From Tamarix chinensis (taxonomy: Eukaryota; Streptophyta; Magnoliopsida; Caryophyllales; Tamaricaceae): DNA of 64,000 nucleotides. Shown here in pieces: positions 26,938 through 37,704 of the stretch. Within the stretch, counting starts at the first letter, position 1. The number at the start of each line of letters is the position of its first letter. A program made the translations under genes and the position numbers. The notes beneath the pieces are model-generated. The model had not been told where the DNA came from. It searched no databases and worked only from the letters and a program-made list of their open reading frames with translations. The stretch lies in the NCBI GenBank assembly GCA_030549775.1, contig CM060175.1, positions 12,112,455 to 12,176,454 on the forward strand. Direction: 5' to 3'.

Positions 26938-28500
26938 CAGTAAGTGCACTAGATAATATTGTGTCTTTTGCGTAAAGTGGCTACGTTAAATCGGGCATTG
27001 AACGTGCGCTTGCTTCTCCACGAACAAGTGGCGGTAGCAAGAGGACAATCTTAGGGAATGTTAGGTGAATCTCGGCATGCAGTTGCAATTTGTATATTCA
27101 GTATAATTGGAGTGTATTTTTAGTATAAATATAATATATTTATAAATAATTGTGTTATACTTATAATAATAATAATAAAGATACAATTATAGTATATATT
27201 TAATGAATTGTAGAGTACCTTTACGATTATAAATATAATAAAATTAATTATCAATATACTATAACTATATTAAAAATATACCAAATACTACACTAAATAT
27301 GTTTTGATTATTTGATTGGGTAGGTCACATATATTACGTGCACGTGAATATCTCGCAATTTGGGTCATTAACCACGAAAAGTCAAGTTAATACGTGGACC
27401 AACGGAAGCCTCCAGCCTCCTTTGGTGGTAGCCTATCATGGAGGCTAGCCCAATGGAAGGATTTGATTATCCGCCTAAACGGCCTTACTTTTAGTAGAGT
27501 AGGGGTCGCCATTGTCAATAAGTAAGGCTATATTGACTGAGAAGTCGCCATGTGGCGTAAGCCTCCATTCAGCCTGGTCCTAAATAATGAGAGGTCCTCA
27601 GGAAAATGCGGCCCCATATTTCCATGTATAAAATTTAGTTTTAGTCCTTTATATTTTTAATATGATTGATTTGAAGACCGATGCATATCATAATGAATAA
27701 TGAATGTGTTCTACAAAAAAAAAAAATTTATCATAATTATGTATATGCATATAAGAAAAGAGAAACTACTCCATTGTAATTATCAAATTTTAATTTAATA
27801 ATAAGCATTACAGTTTAAATAGCACGTTGATTGTTATATTATTAATATTGGATCTATTAATAAAACTATATATCATATATCGATAAATAAATGTTAAAAT
27901 AATAAAAGGTAATTAAATAATAAAAATGAAGTTTTTTATTTTGTACTTCGAACTATTATGAAACATTTCATGTATTACTTTTTAAATATTGACCATTTAA
28001 TATTTTATGAAGCAAAATTATCATTTTATTACAAAAAAATTACAACATAAAGACTACTGAAAAAGACATAACCCTAAGGATATAAAAACCCACATCAAAG
28101 CAAAAGAAAAATAATAAGAAAATAAGGTTTAATTATAACTAAAACTTGCTGAGAAGAATAAAATCAAAAGTTTTTTTCCCTTTTTGTTAATAATAAACTA
28201 TTTCAATTGTATCTTCAACTATCAATATTTATTATTTAATTTTTTTTATAATAAATGATCTATAATTACTTTTATTTGCATTTTATAATATAAATTATAT
28301 TCTAAGTTTCACTAAACATTAATTGTTATAGTATTTTTAAATCTATTATCTTCCGCCTTATTAATATATCCTATAATAATAATTAAATTATTTAAATTTT
28401 GATACAGACATTTTAATTAATTATATAGCAATTATTTTAAATTTTAGTAATGTATCTCGTAAAACTATAGGCCATCTATACTGAAATAATTAGCTGCAGT
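26938..28500. other. gene-free DNA, partly low-copy in appearance
   Basis: 27000-27620 is more balanced in composition, with a CACGTG box at 27340, and may be unique sequence. 27620-28500 is extremely AT-rich with no feature. No exon structure could be supported. Confidence 0.25.
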
Positions 28501-28900
28501 TTTCTAAGGTTGGATTGTGGGATTTGTGCATGAGGTTCTTGAATGAGGGGTGTGGACTTGTCCCCCAGTCGGAACAAAAGAGCACGTTGCGACAAGTGTG
28601 AAGGATCCATTTAATGCCTTCCCGTAAATTGCCGAAGGTTGAGGATAAATGGCGTCATAAGGTATCTCAGTTGGAAGTAGGAGAGTGATATAGTAATGAG
28701 CAATTTTGTAGGCACTCCGCACTCAGACTGCAACACTTTTGCCCAAAGTGCATCGCTATACTTTAATCACTCCCTGAATAATTTCACCAGCACTGCCGCA
28801 TTAATGATGTCAGATCGCTTTCGATCTAAGCCGGCTCGGCTCGCCTTCGGATGGTGCCGGTGGTGCGGCTGTAAAGGTCTCGGTTTTTTTGAGAGCCTCA
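28501..28900 (-). other. GC-richer island with broken open frames, possible gene or LINE fragment
   Basis: About 400 bp with clearly higher GC than the surrounding 1 kb on each side. On the minus strand an open frame of 72 codons (28722-28504) and, in the next frame, words such as DALWAKVLQSECGVP can be read. I recognise no domain with confidence. It could be a captured exon, a LINE remnant or degraded host gene. No start or splice structure is defensible. Confidence 0.25.
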
Positions 28901-29169
28901 AAATTTTAATTAGTTAGTATTTATTATTTTTTTATTAAAAGAATTTATTTTATTATTAAATTTTTATATTAAAAACATATTTTAGAAAAATTAAAATATA
29001 CTGTTTATTTTATCGTCATTTTTTTAATTATATATTTGTTAAATATTTTGTTATTTTTTAGAAAATAGTTAAATATAATTTTAAAATTACTTTTATTACT
29101 TTATTAAAAAATATGTAAATTAATAAAATAACTTCTTCTATTTTATCTGAAAGGAGTATAAAATAGAAA

Positions 29170-29242
29170 TTTAAAGAAGTTGCTTAGGCAAATTGGTAGA
29201 ACACTTTATTTCTACCAAGGTGGCCCGCGATCGAGTGTTGCT
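29170..29242 (+). repeat. possible tRNA-derived SINE head, split by the hAT insertion
   Basis: AGGCAAATTGGTAGAACAC resembles a Pol III A box region, and GCGATCGAGTG, about 40 bp later, resembles a B box (consensus GGTTCGANNCC). The sequence would continue at 36460 (TCTGTGACGTACGTACTCG) after removal of the hAT element. No tail or target-site duplication was identified. Confidence 0.35.
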
Positions 29243-29259
29243 TAGGGATAGCAACGGGG

Positions 29260-29620
29260 CGGGTCGGGGATAGCGATCCCATCCCCATCCCCGAACCCGA
29301 TAAGAAAAAATATCCCCGAACTTGACCTGATTCCCGTTTAATTCTTAACGGAAAATCCCCGACCCGATCCCCGTGCCCCATACCCGCCCCGATCCCCGAT
29401 TCCCGATAAAATCTCAAATCCCCGATCCCCGATCCCCTATAAACTCCCAAATCCCCGATACCCGTTACCAGGTCCCCGATCCCCGATAAGATCCCCAATC
29501 GGGCTAATCCCCTATAAACTCCCAAATCTCCGATACCCATTACTAGATTCTCGATCCCCGATAATCGCCCCAATCCTCGATACTTGTTAACCGTTCCCAA
29601 TCTCCGATACCTGCGTCCTG
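29260..29620. repeat. left subterminal array of the hAT element
   Basis: Irregular tandem repeats built on (A)TCCCCGATA/ATCCCCGATCCCC, at least a dozen occurrences in 360 bp, with GC content far above that of the window. Subterminal repeats of this type are known transposase-binding arrays in hAT elements; binding here is inference. The open frame on the minus strand (29184-29729) reads Gly/Arg-rich repeats and is an artefact of the array. Confidence 0.8.
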
Positions 29621-30560
29621 TAAGCTGAATAAAATATAACTTAGAAAAAAGAGGAATAATTTTAAACCATTTATAGCTCGATCTGCAAGCAGCCATGAAT
29701 ACTTGTAACCTCAACGGCTTACGGCTCAACCTGTGCAGATTTTAGAATTCCTGGAAAAACAATCCTAATTCTAAAACATAAATTAATCAACCTGATTAAT
29801 AATTAAAAATAAAAAATAATACATTAACTTTAGCTTATACAATCCATATTCCATAGACTATTCTAGAATAAAATAATAAAACCATAATGTATCCGTAGAA
29901 ATTACAAGGGATAACTCGCAAATTACCAATAAATAAACATATAAGTAACAAGTTTTGCGTGATAATTGATAAATGACAACACTTCAAGCAATGCCAAAAA
30001 TTGAATGGGTTGAGATGATAGACATCTTTATTCTTCTATCACAAATATTTTGCACCGCATCCGTAATTCCGCAAATTGTCTTTATCAATCATTACATCCT
30101 GTATTCCTGTATAAACAGTAGGCTATGCTCACAATCATTAAAGGAATAAAATAAATATCTAGGATTGTACATTTTCAACAATATAATTAGTTTAGAATTT
30201 AATAGACTTACATATTCATAATGGATTTAGAAATCCATAAATCACGTCAAATCACTCCCCGCAGTGTTGCTCTTATCAGTATAAACCTCTGTTGCCTATT
30301 GAAGGTTATACACACACAATTATATATATATATATATGTATCGTAAAAAATATATGTAGACTCAAATGTATCAAAGATCATTATTTAGTCAAGCTCAACC
30401 AAAAAAAAAATCATTATATTTTCTGGTATAATTGTATAAATAACTCAGCCATAACAGCTAAACTAAAAGACATTCCACCATTTTAGATTTTTTAAGGTTT
30501 TCGTAACAGCCCATAATATTCCTAAAATATCATACATCCATCCTCACTCAGCCCATAATG

Positions 30561-30578
30561 TACGTGTATGTATGTATG

Positions 30579-30621
<43 letters not shown>
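30561..30621. repeat. (GTAT)n(TA)n microsatellite
   Basis: GTAT units followed by about 20 TA dinucleotides, inside the hAT element downstream of the transposase gene. Direct observation. Confidence 0.95.
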
Positions 30622-30624
<3 letters not shown>

Positions 30625-30812
30625 TTACATGATATAACCCACATATTTTTACATACAACAAGGCCAAGAAATAAATCAATTACCTCTATATCAGCATCAA
30701 CATCATCATCAAAGTTTTGACACTCCGAAGTAGCTGTAGAGTTTGAAAGAATAAATAAATAGCAAAATAAGCAAATAATAATATTTATAATAAATAAAAC
30801 TTACAGAAATAA

Positions 30813-32907
30813 CTACAAATATAGGACATTACCTTCAATTTCACTCCATAACCAATCCCGAGTACACATCAAAGCCTCTATGGTGTTAGGATGAAGCCTA
30901 CTTCGATGAGCACTTATAACCCTCCCACTAGTGCTAAACGTTGATTCAGAAGCAACAGTTGTCACAGGAATAACCAACACATCCTTAGCAATATTTTTCA
31001 AATTGGGATACTTATAACCATCCATCTTCCACCAATATAAGATATCAAAATTAGCAACGGTCCTTGGTGCAAGAGGATCCTCCAAGTACCGATCGATCTA
31101 ACTCCGACTTCATAATTTCAATACTAGAATTGGACTCCATGAATCTTTCTAGTCTACCACCCTTAGGAATTGGAGGGTTCGAAGAAGAATAATCTCGTGA
31201 CCCTTGATGGACAACATGATATTGCTGAGATTTCTTCTTATATTCTTCAATTAGGTCACTTGCTACTTTTTTCACATCATCAATCTTCTCCAAAGACTCA
31301 TCACCATAGACAAGAGGGTAATACAATTGAATAGTCTTTAACTTATACCTAGGATCCAAAATACTTCCAATTGCAAACAAACAATTTATCTTATCCCAAT
31401 ACTTGTCAACTTTCTCTTTCATATTACTTGCCATACTTCTCACCCTAATCTCATTTGAATTGATCCATTCATCAATTGCCAACTTAATCTCACACATAGT
31501 AGGGAAGAATAAATTCATGGTGACATACTTAGTCCCTGAAAACAACTTCGTTGCATCATAAAAAAATCTCTAATTTAGAAGCAATATCAGTTACATTTTT
31601 CCAATCTTCTTCGGTGGGAACTCTCTTATATAAAGGCTCACACTGCTTCAAACGATAAAACACATCTTTATATTGAATTATAGTGTTGAGTATTAAATAT
31701 GTAGAGTTCCACCGAGTCTTACAATCAAGTTCTAGCTTCTTATTGCATTGAATTTTCATATGCTTAGCTATTTCAACAAATTTTTCATCTCTTTTTGGAG
31801 TTGTTGTCCAAAATGCAACACTCTAACACAAATTTTCAATAGTTTCTGTAATTAATTCTAATCCATCCTTCACAAATAGATTCAATATGTGTGGAGAACA
31901 CCGCATATGAAACAATCTGCCTTCTAAGATAAGTGAACTCAGATGAAGCTTTTCCAAAATGATATCAACCATAGCGTCATTGGAGGTGCAATTATCGATT
32001 GTCAAACTAGAACACTTACTATCCAGATTCCAATCAAATAAGCAACCAAAAAGACAATTTGCAAGCACCTCGGCCGTAAGCGAGCATGGCACGTACAAAA
32101 ATCTAATAAAAAAACAAAGTTTAGTAATTAATTTAGTTTATGTGTAGATTTTTCTTGTAAAACACATATAGATTACCTAACAAGCCGACTTTGAAGCTTC
32201 CATGAATCATCAATGAAGTGTATTGTGATAGCCATGAATCCTCTTTTCTGATTACTTGAAGTCCACATATCGCTTGTCAATGCTATGAGGCTTGCATTTG
32301 TCTCCAACAACTTCATAGTTCTCTCTTTCTCAACATCAAACATTTTTAGAATATCACTTTTGATTATGTTATGAGAAACCACTTTAAATAATGGTTGTAA
32401 AACATGAAGGAACCTTTGAAACCCTACATGTGTAACCATAGACAATGGGTACTCATGCAACACAATTATTTTATCAAGCTCCTCCCTTGCATGATCTTGG
32501 TTCAACTGATATGTACTAAGTTTTGATGACCCATCAATGGACTTTGTTGGATTTAAAAGACATTGTGTCATGATTGCTTGCTTTTTGTGTACACATGTCT
32601 TCAAGTGATCATGTAAATGCTTAGTACCATTCTTACTCTCTCCTCCCAAATGCTTCTTACAATAGTTACAAATTGCTTTCCATTTCCCTCCAACTGATTT
32701 TCTTTCGAAATGATCCCATACAATTGATCTTCTTTTTCTTTTTTTGGCACTATCTACATCCATAATTTCAGTATTTTTATCATCAGAATTCTGATTTGAC
32801 ACCTCCACATTAGCTTCAATATTCTCATCTTCACATGTTTGTGCTCCACTTCCTCGAGTTGGAGAACTTTCCATAATACTATCAACCTCTTTTTCAATGT
32901 TTTCCAT
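30813..32907 (-). pseudogene. hAT transposase (BED finger, RNase H-like core, C-terminal dimerisation region)
   Basis: Cut-and-paste transposase of the plant hAT superfamily. The reading starts at the ATG at 32905-32907. Exon 1 (to about 32173) has an acidic N terminus, a nuclear-signal-like AKKRKRRS, and a BED zinc finger (VWDHFERK...CNYCKKHLGG...H..TC). LTSDMWTS then opens the catalytic core. A spliceable intron follows (AG|GTAATC to TTATTAG, about 32174-32105). The next exon has LTIDNCTSNDAMVD, CSPHILNLFVKDGL, CKTRWNSTYLIL and GSILDPRYKL. The end carries the hAT dimerisation signature (VTTVASESTFSTSGRVIS) and stops at 30813. Lesions are an in-frame stop near 31825 (NLC*SVAFW), a one-base shift in a T run near 31560, and an extra 4 bp (TCGG) near 31095. 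I infer recent inactivation. Confidence 0.9.
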
Positions 32908-34999
32908 CTATTTATTAAAAATAATAGATATTAATAACCCATAAATCCCTATAAATTTAAAGAAAAATACATGATATAACTTAACTTATATTGTAGAAAA
33001 ACAAATCATTATGAAAGATTAAGAAAGATTGATGATTAGGAAAGATTATGGGAGATTGATGATTTGTGTTTTTCACTTGGTTAGTTGGTTTTTCTAATTT
33101 TCAAAATGATTTCAACTCGAGTTTTTTTAATTATTTGTTTAGGTTGAACCTTTCAAGTGCATCTGTTTTGAAAGGTGTAGTTATTATTTTGAATATTATT
33201 GTTTTGTTTTTTTGCATATTATTGTTTTGCTATTTTGAAAGGTGAGATTGTTACTTGATAATAACTCACATGCTGATTTTGCAAATTTGAGCATGTTTGG
33301 TAAATAATCTCCGGACTCAAGATTAAATAAAATGATGCACAAATTTATTTGTATTTTATGACAGTCTATAACAAAGAGTGTAATAATTATTTTTCATTTG
33401 TCCTCTGGATCTTATACATCTCAGCTTGGTACCAATAATATATCTTATACATCTAAACAGAAACCAATAATATTTTTCCACCTAAATACAACAAAGTTGG
33501 GTTATGGAGAATTATTTATCTTCTTCATCTCCAAACAAGCTCTCTCTGCATATATGGAGATAGGCAGATAGCAGCAGCATATATGGACTATGGAGAGGGG
33601 TAAAGAAGCAGCAACAACAGCATATGCCTCAATGGGTTAAGGTTACAGACTTACAGGTCAATGCCTCAATGGGTTAATGCCTTAACCTATATATAGCAGC
33701 AGCAGCATATATATGTATATAGCAACAACATATTATTTTGCTCATTGTCTAATAATATATATATATATATAGCTATATAGCAGCAACACCATATAAGGAA
33801 ATAGCAGCAAGAAGAAGAAAAAGGAATTAGAAAGGAAAAGTTAATCAATAAGACTTACCTCCCTTTAATTTCTATGCATAAATTCTTGATAACACCAAAC
33901 CAAAAATAGATAACATACACATGACATGACTGCTTCCATAATTATGCAGTGACATTTCTTTTTTAGGTGAGTGATAGATCTAATCTAAACTAAAATAAAC
34001 CCCAAAAGAAAAAAAAACCTATACCATATTCATATAACCATACAGAGTAGATGCTGCAAGGAGTTCAACCTTTTATATTTCATGTACATCTATTTTTCTT
34101 CCTATTTTTAAAACCATTGCCTAATGAATTGAATTTATTTTTTATGAGAGGCAAGTTTGTGACAATGACTTGATCTTTGTGAATGTTGTACTACAGTATA
34201 TCCTTATGTTATCAAATGCTTTATCATAAGCGTGGATTTCAAGGTTTTTTTTTTCTTTTTCCTAAAGCTTTAATTCACAATTTTGGCATGAGCTTATGTC
34301 ACTTGTATAGATTACAATCATGCTAAGCAAAAATCCAATAAGAAAGAATCCACACTAACTTATCTTCATATAGCATCTTCACTTAATTATTCTAGCAGTT
34401 TTTTCCTTCATTTTCCCTTGGTCCCCTTCTCCCTTTACAACTGCTTCTATTGCCCCAAATCTAAATATTTCCTTTCCGGCTATCTATTAAATTGGACCAT
34501 AACAACTACTATATCTGGTCATACCTAGAATCCTTCATCCTAGTTGATCTGCCATCATCTAGGCCATACCTACTACAAGACCTCAATCATAAAAGATAAC
34601 AAGAACACATAACAATTAACAACTTCCCTCAATCCCTCAAAATAAAAAATGAAGCTGAAACAGGGGCAAATAATCAGCATTCACCAAACCGCAAATAATC
34701 AGCATTCACCAAAGTAAAATAAGGAAGAAAAAGATAATCAGAAATTCAGAAACCTTGAACTCAATTCCAATTCACCAAGTTTAATGCCCTAAAGTCCAAA
34801 AAATTGAAACAACCATCACCTGATTCACCTCACAACAGAGAAATTCAAAGATGAATGAAAACTTACCTTAACTATATTTGTGCGAGTGCTAGAACTCTGC
34901 AACAAAAACCGTTTTTACCACACAAAAATAAAGAAGAAAAAATCAAACAAAACAAAACAACTTTCATGACCCAAATTATAAGCTACTGCAGATAAAAAC
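32908..34999. other. hAT internal region upstream of the transposase, no gene seen
   Basis: AT-rich DNA between the Myb/SANT-like remnant and the transposase ATG; it should hold the transposase promoter and leader. It includes ATATAGCAGCAGCAGCATAT-type repeats at 33570-33800 and a (TA) run near 33755. No coding sequence is supported. Confidence 0.4.
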
Positions 35000-35820
35000 T
35001 TAAAAAGACAACACCCTCACACTCACCGCTGCTAAATTTAGCGATTGCAGAAGTTGCTTAATATTATTAGATAACATCATTGAACCAATTTGTCTTGTTT
35101 GAGCATTATATTTTGATTGTTTGTTACTTGATGGAGTAAAAATTACATATCTTTTGGCTTGATACTTTTGACCTACAATCCTAATCTTCAGCATATTAGA
35201 CAACATATATGGCTCTAGATCTTAAAAATAGGGTTGTTACTGGTTTATCAAATTTAATTTTCTTTTGTACCATATCTTCTCCTTTAGAATGATCAATACT
35301 TTCTTCAGTACTATTCAAATCTATTGCCTTATTTTTCTTAGCAACATTATCATTCTTATATTGATTGGCATTATGCACAAAATTCATATACGGTGTAAAA
35401 GCAAATTCTTATGTGGCCATTTTATCATCAAATATCATTAAATTACATCCTCTCAAGATTGGGATGAATTCCATTCTTATAAAATTTAGAAGACTTATTG
35501 TTATTTTACAATAAAAAAAAGAAAATAATAAACTACATTTATTCATCTTAAAGAGAAAAGGTTGGCGGTTTTATGATATTGAAACTAAAATTAGTTCACA
35601 TACCTTGCTTCTTTCTTCCTACCACTTGCCACTAGCATCAATTGTCTTTTTATTTAGATCCCACCCTTCTCCAGTTTCATAGTTTTTCAAAATTTTCCAC
35701 ACCTTGTATTGCTCAAGCATCCAATCTATATCATGTTTCATTTTATTTTTGAATAAGATTGCATCCACTTGATAAATAAAATTCATGTATGGCCCAATCC
35801 CAATGTTTCAGAAAGTCACA
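35000..35820 (-). pseudogene. Myb/SANT-like (Myb_DNA-bind_3 type) gene remnant inside the hAT element
   Basis: On the minus strand, from about 35810, the reading includes KNKMKHDIDWMLEQYKVWKI, then KNYETGEGWDLNKKTIDASG and KW*EERSK. This is the pattern of the plant Myb/SANT-like DNA-binding domain (a KNK..W..QY..W..L core, then TG.GWD..KKTIDAS..WW.E), with one Trp codon turned into a stop. After a probable intron, near 35440-35380, it reads IFDDKMAT*EFAFTPYMNF, matching the I(F/L)(D/G)D..ATG(E)..(F/W)AP segment that follows in L10-interacting-MYB-like proteins. An acidic/lysine-rich stretch follows (35387-35196). It could be a captured host gene or an accessory gene of this hAT lineage. Start, intron borders and end are approximate. 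Confidence 0.6.
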
Positions 35821-36219
35821 CAAGGGTGTTGTCAGCTATATATGGAGGAGGCGACTACACGAGGTCCGTGACAATGACGAAGAGGAAGGTTGGAAGAAGG
35901 AGGGTTACAGTCTTACAGAGCCAAACAAATTAACAAAACGACGACGGGACTAAGAGTCAGGGGCCTCAGGGCGACGGGAAAAAAATAGGTTAAGGTAATA
36001 AGGTTACAGACTTATAGGTGCGGTCGTGCGGACAACCAACAGCGTCACAGTGGACAGGGGACTCAGGCGAGAGTGGCGGCCTGCGTGTAGCGTGTGGCGG
36101 GACTGCAGGGTGCCAACTGCCAAAGCCAAACGGGGGTCGGGGAGTTAGGGAGGAAGAATGGAAGATCAAAGACACTTAGATACAGACTCACAGGTACAGG
36201 TTGTGAGTTTGAGATTCAG

Positions 36220-36445
36220 TCGGCCCGCCCAAATCTCAATTTGGCAAAATATGAAAATTGAAAATTTTTAATTCGGGGCGGTTTGGGGACGGGGATCCTA
36301 AACCCATACTTGACCCGTCCCTGAATTAATCCCCCAAAAAAATCCCCGACCCCAAACCCGATCCCTAAAATATTTCTCCAAGCCCGAGCCCAAACCTGAA
36401 CGGGGAATCCCTGACGGGGCCCCGAACCCGTGGGGAAAATTGCCA
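36220..36445. repeat. right subterminal region of the hAT element
   Basis: GC-rich with repeated GGGGA/TCCCCGA words (for example GATCCCTAAAATA, CGGGGAATCCC, CGGGGCCCCG), mirroring the left end in inverted orientation. It lies just inside the right terminal repeat. Confidence 0.7.
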
Positions 36446-36459
36446 TCCCTAGTGTTGCT

Positions 36460-36887
36460 TCTGTGACGTACGTACTCGTGCTGGGAATATTTTGAACTGA
36501 TGGAGTACTTTATATTTATGAAGTGGCTTTATTTCAAACCTAGCTTTAAACAAATATTTCTTTATTTATTATAATAATTATTAGCTAAAATCGAGACTCA
36601 TTATAAAAAAATAAAAATAAATAAAAACAGCTTAAATCTATACCAATTTGGTTATTTGCTTAGACATTAATTTTTTTTAAAAATAGTATAACTAGCAAGT
36701 TACTTATAATTACACATGTTGATTAGTGACAATTAATATAATTTATTTTTATTTTTTTTATAATATTAATTTTTGTGGAGATCATAAAATTTATTTAAAA
36801 TAAGTACAACTAGTGAAGTTCATTACCGATACCCACATATGTTGGAGACATTATTTTTTTTATTACTTTTATTAGCCTTAATTAGTG
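36460..36887. other. AT-rich spacer between hAT and gypsy copy 2
   Basis: No gene or repeat boundary seen. It continues the target sequence interrupted by the hAT element. It shows no CACTA-like sequence, which matters for interpreting the fusion at about 48560. Confidence 0.3.
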
Positions 36888-37685
36888 TGATTTAGGAGTA
36901 CCTCTATTTTATTCTTCTCATGTTGAAGGTCAAGAGCTAGAATATTTAAAGATGATACCAACTATTCTTGAAAATCTTAAATGCCTTCCTAATAACCTTA
37001 ATGATGTTTTATTAATTGATTCTTGCATGTATTATATATGTTTGTAAGAAGAAGACTTTGCCAATGATATCTAGTGTGCAAGACAATGACAATATAAGGG
37101 TTACAAATTTGCATGGAAGACAAAGCGCTACAAGACATGAAGCTTGTTGATTACTTGATTATTTAATGTATTATTATGATTAGGTTTTATGTAGCTTTGA
37201 CATTTTATGTAAACTTTGTAATGTCTTGTCATTGTAATTGTAAATTATTATATATACCATATGGATGTGTGTTAGATTAAATTTTTATTAATTAAGTCTT
37301 TTGGTTTGGGATTGATTAATTAAGGTTAAGCTTGACCTCATGTGTGTGTGAGTGTGTGCATACATTCGGTAAAGGTGGAACATTAATGGAATAAAAATGA
37401 ATGAGAACTGAGCCGAAATTCTTGGTTAGCTTCGACCATCCTTCCTTCCTCTTTAAGTAAGTTTAATCTTGAGTGAGTTTAGAAATTATTCTATAGAGAA
37501 ATTAGTGTTTTCTCTTTATAAATCTTTTGATCTTGGTGAAGATCAAAAACTTCTAATTGTGTCTTTGAGTTGAAGGCGTTCACAACTTTGAAATCCTTTC
37601 TATATTTACCGGCGTTCTTCTTCAAAAACTCAAGTGAAAAAATTCTGCGTTGTGAAAGATAATTCATCCAATATCATGCACATCA
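36888..37685 (+). repeat. 5' LTR of gypsy copy 2
   Basis: 798 bp, from TGATTTAGGAGTACCTC to ATGCACATCA, colinear with the solo LTR at 19430-20229 (shared blocks include GATTAGGTTTTATGTAGCTT, TTTTATGTAAACTTT and TTTGATCTTGGTG.AGATCA). It is followed immediately by a primer binding site, which makes it a 5' LTR. Confidence 0.8.
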
Positions 37686-37690
37686 ATTTT

Positions 37691-37704
37691 TGGCATCAAA
37701 AGCA
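37691..37704 (+). other. primer binding site, initiator Met-tRNA type (eroded)
   Basis: TGGCATCAAAAGCA, five bases after the LTR end, compared with the usual TGGTATCAGAGC. Confidence 0.6.

Larger units (their letters stand above)
29243..36451 (-). mobile_element. hAT DNA transposon, 7.2 kb, with transposase and Myb/SANT-like gene remnants
   Basis: Complete element with perfect 8 bp target-site duplications, GTGTTGCT, at 29235-29242 and 36452-36459. Terminal repeats are TAGGGATAGCAACGGGG on the left and TAGGGATGGCAATTTTCC read inward from the right. Both ends carry GC-rich subterminal arrays of TCCCCGA-type words. On the minus strand it holds first a Myb/SANT-like remnant (about 35820-35000) and then the transposase (32907-30813). 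The transposase has one stop and two frameshifts, so the copy is probably not autonomous now, but the perfect duplications and few lesions argue for a fairly recent insertion compared with its neighbours. Confidence 0.9.

Noticed and set aside
29184..29729. Minus-strand open frame of 181 codons with Gly-rich repeats
   Set aside because: Produced by the TCCCCGAT subterminal array of the hAT element and crosses the element border.
36460..36887. Left part of the CACTA element, which would imply gypsy copy 2 inserted into it
   Set aside because: No CACTA-like coding sequence, terminus or subterminal repeat is present upstream of the gypsy 5' LTR.
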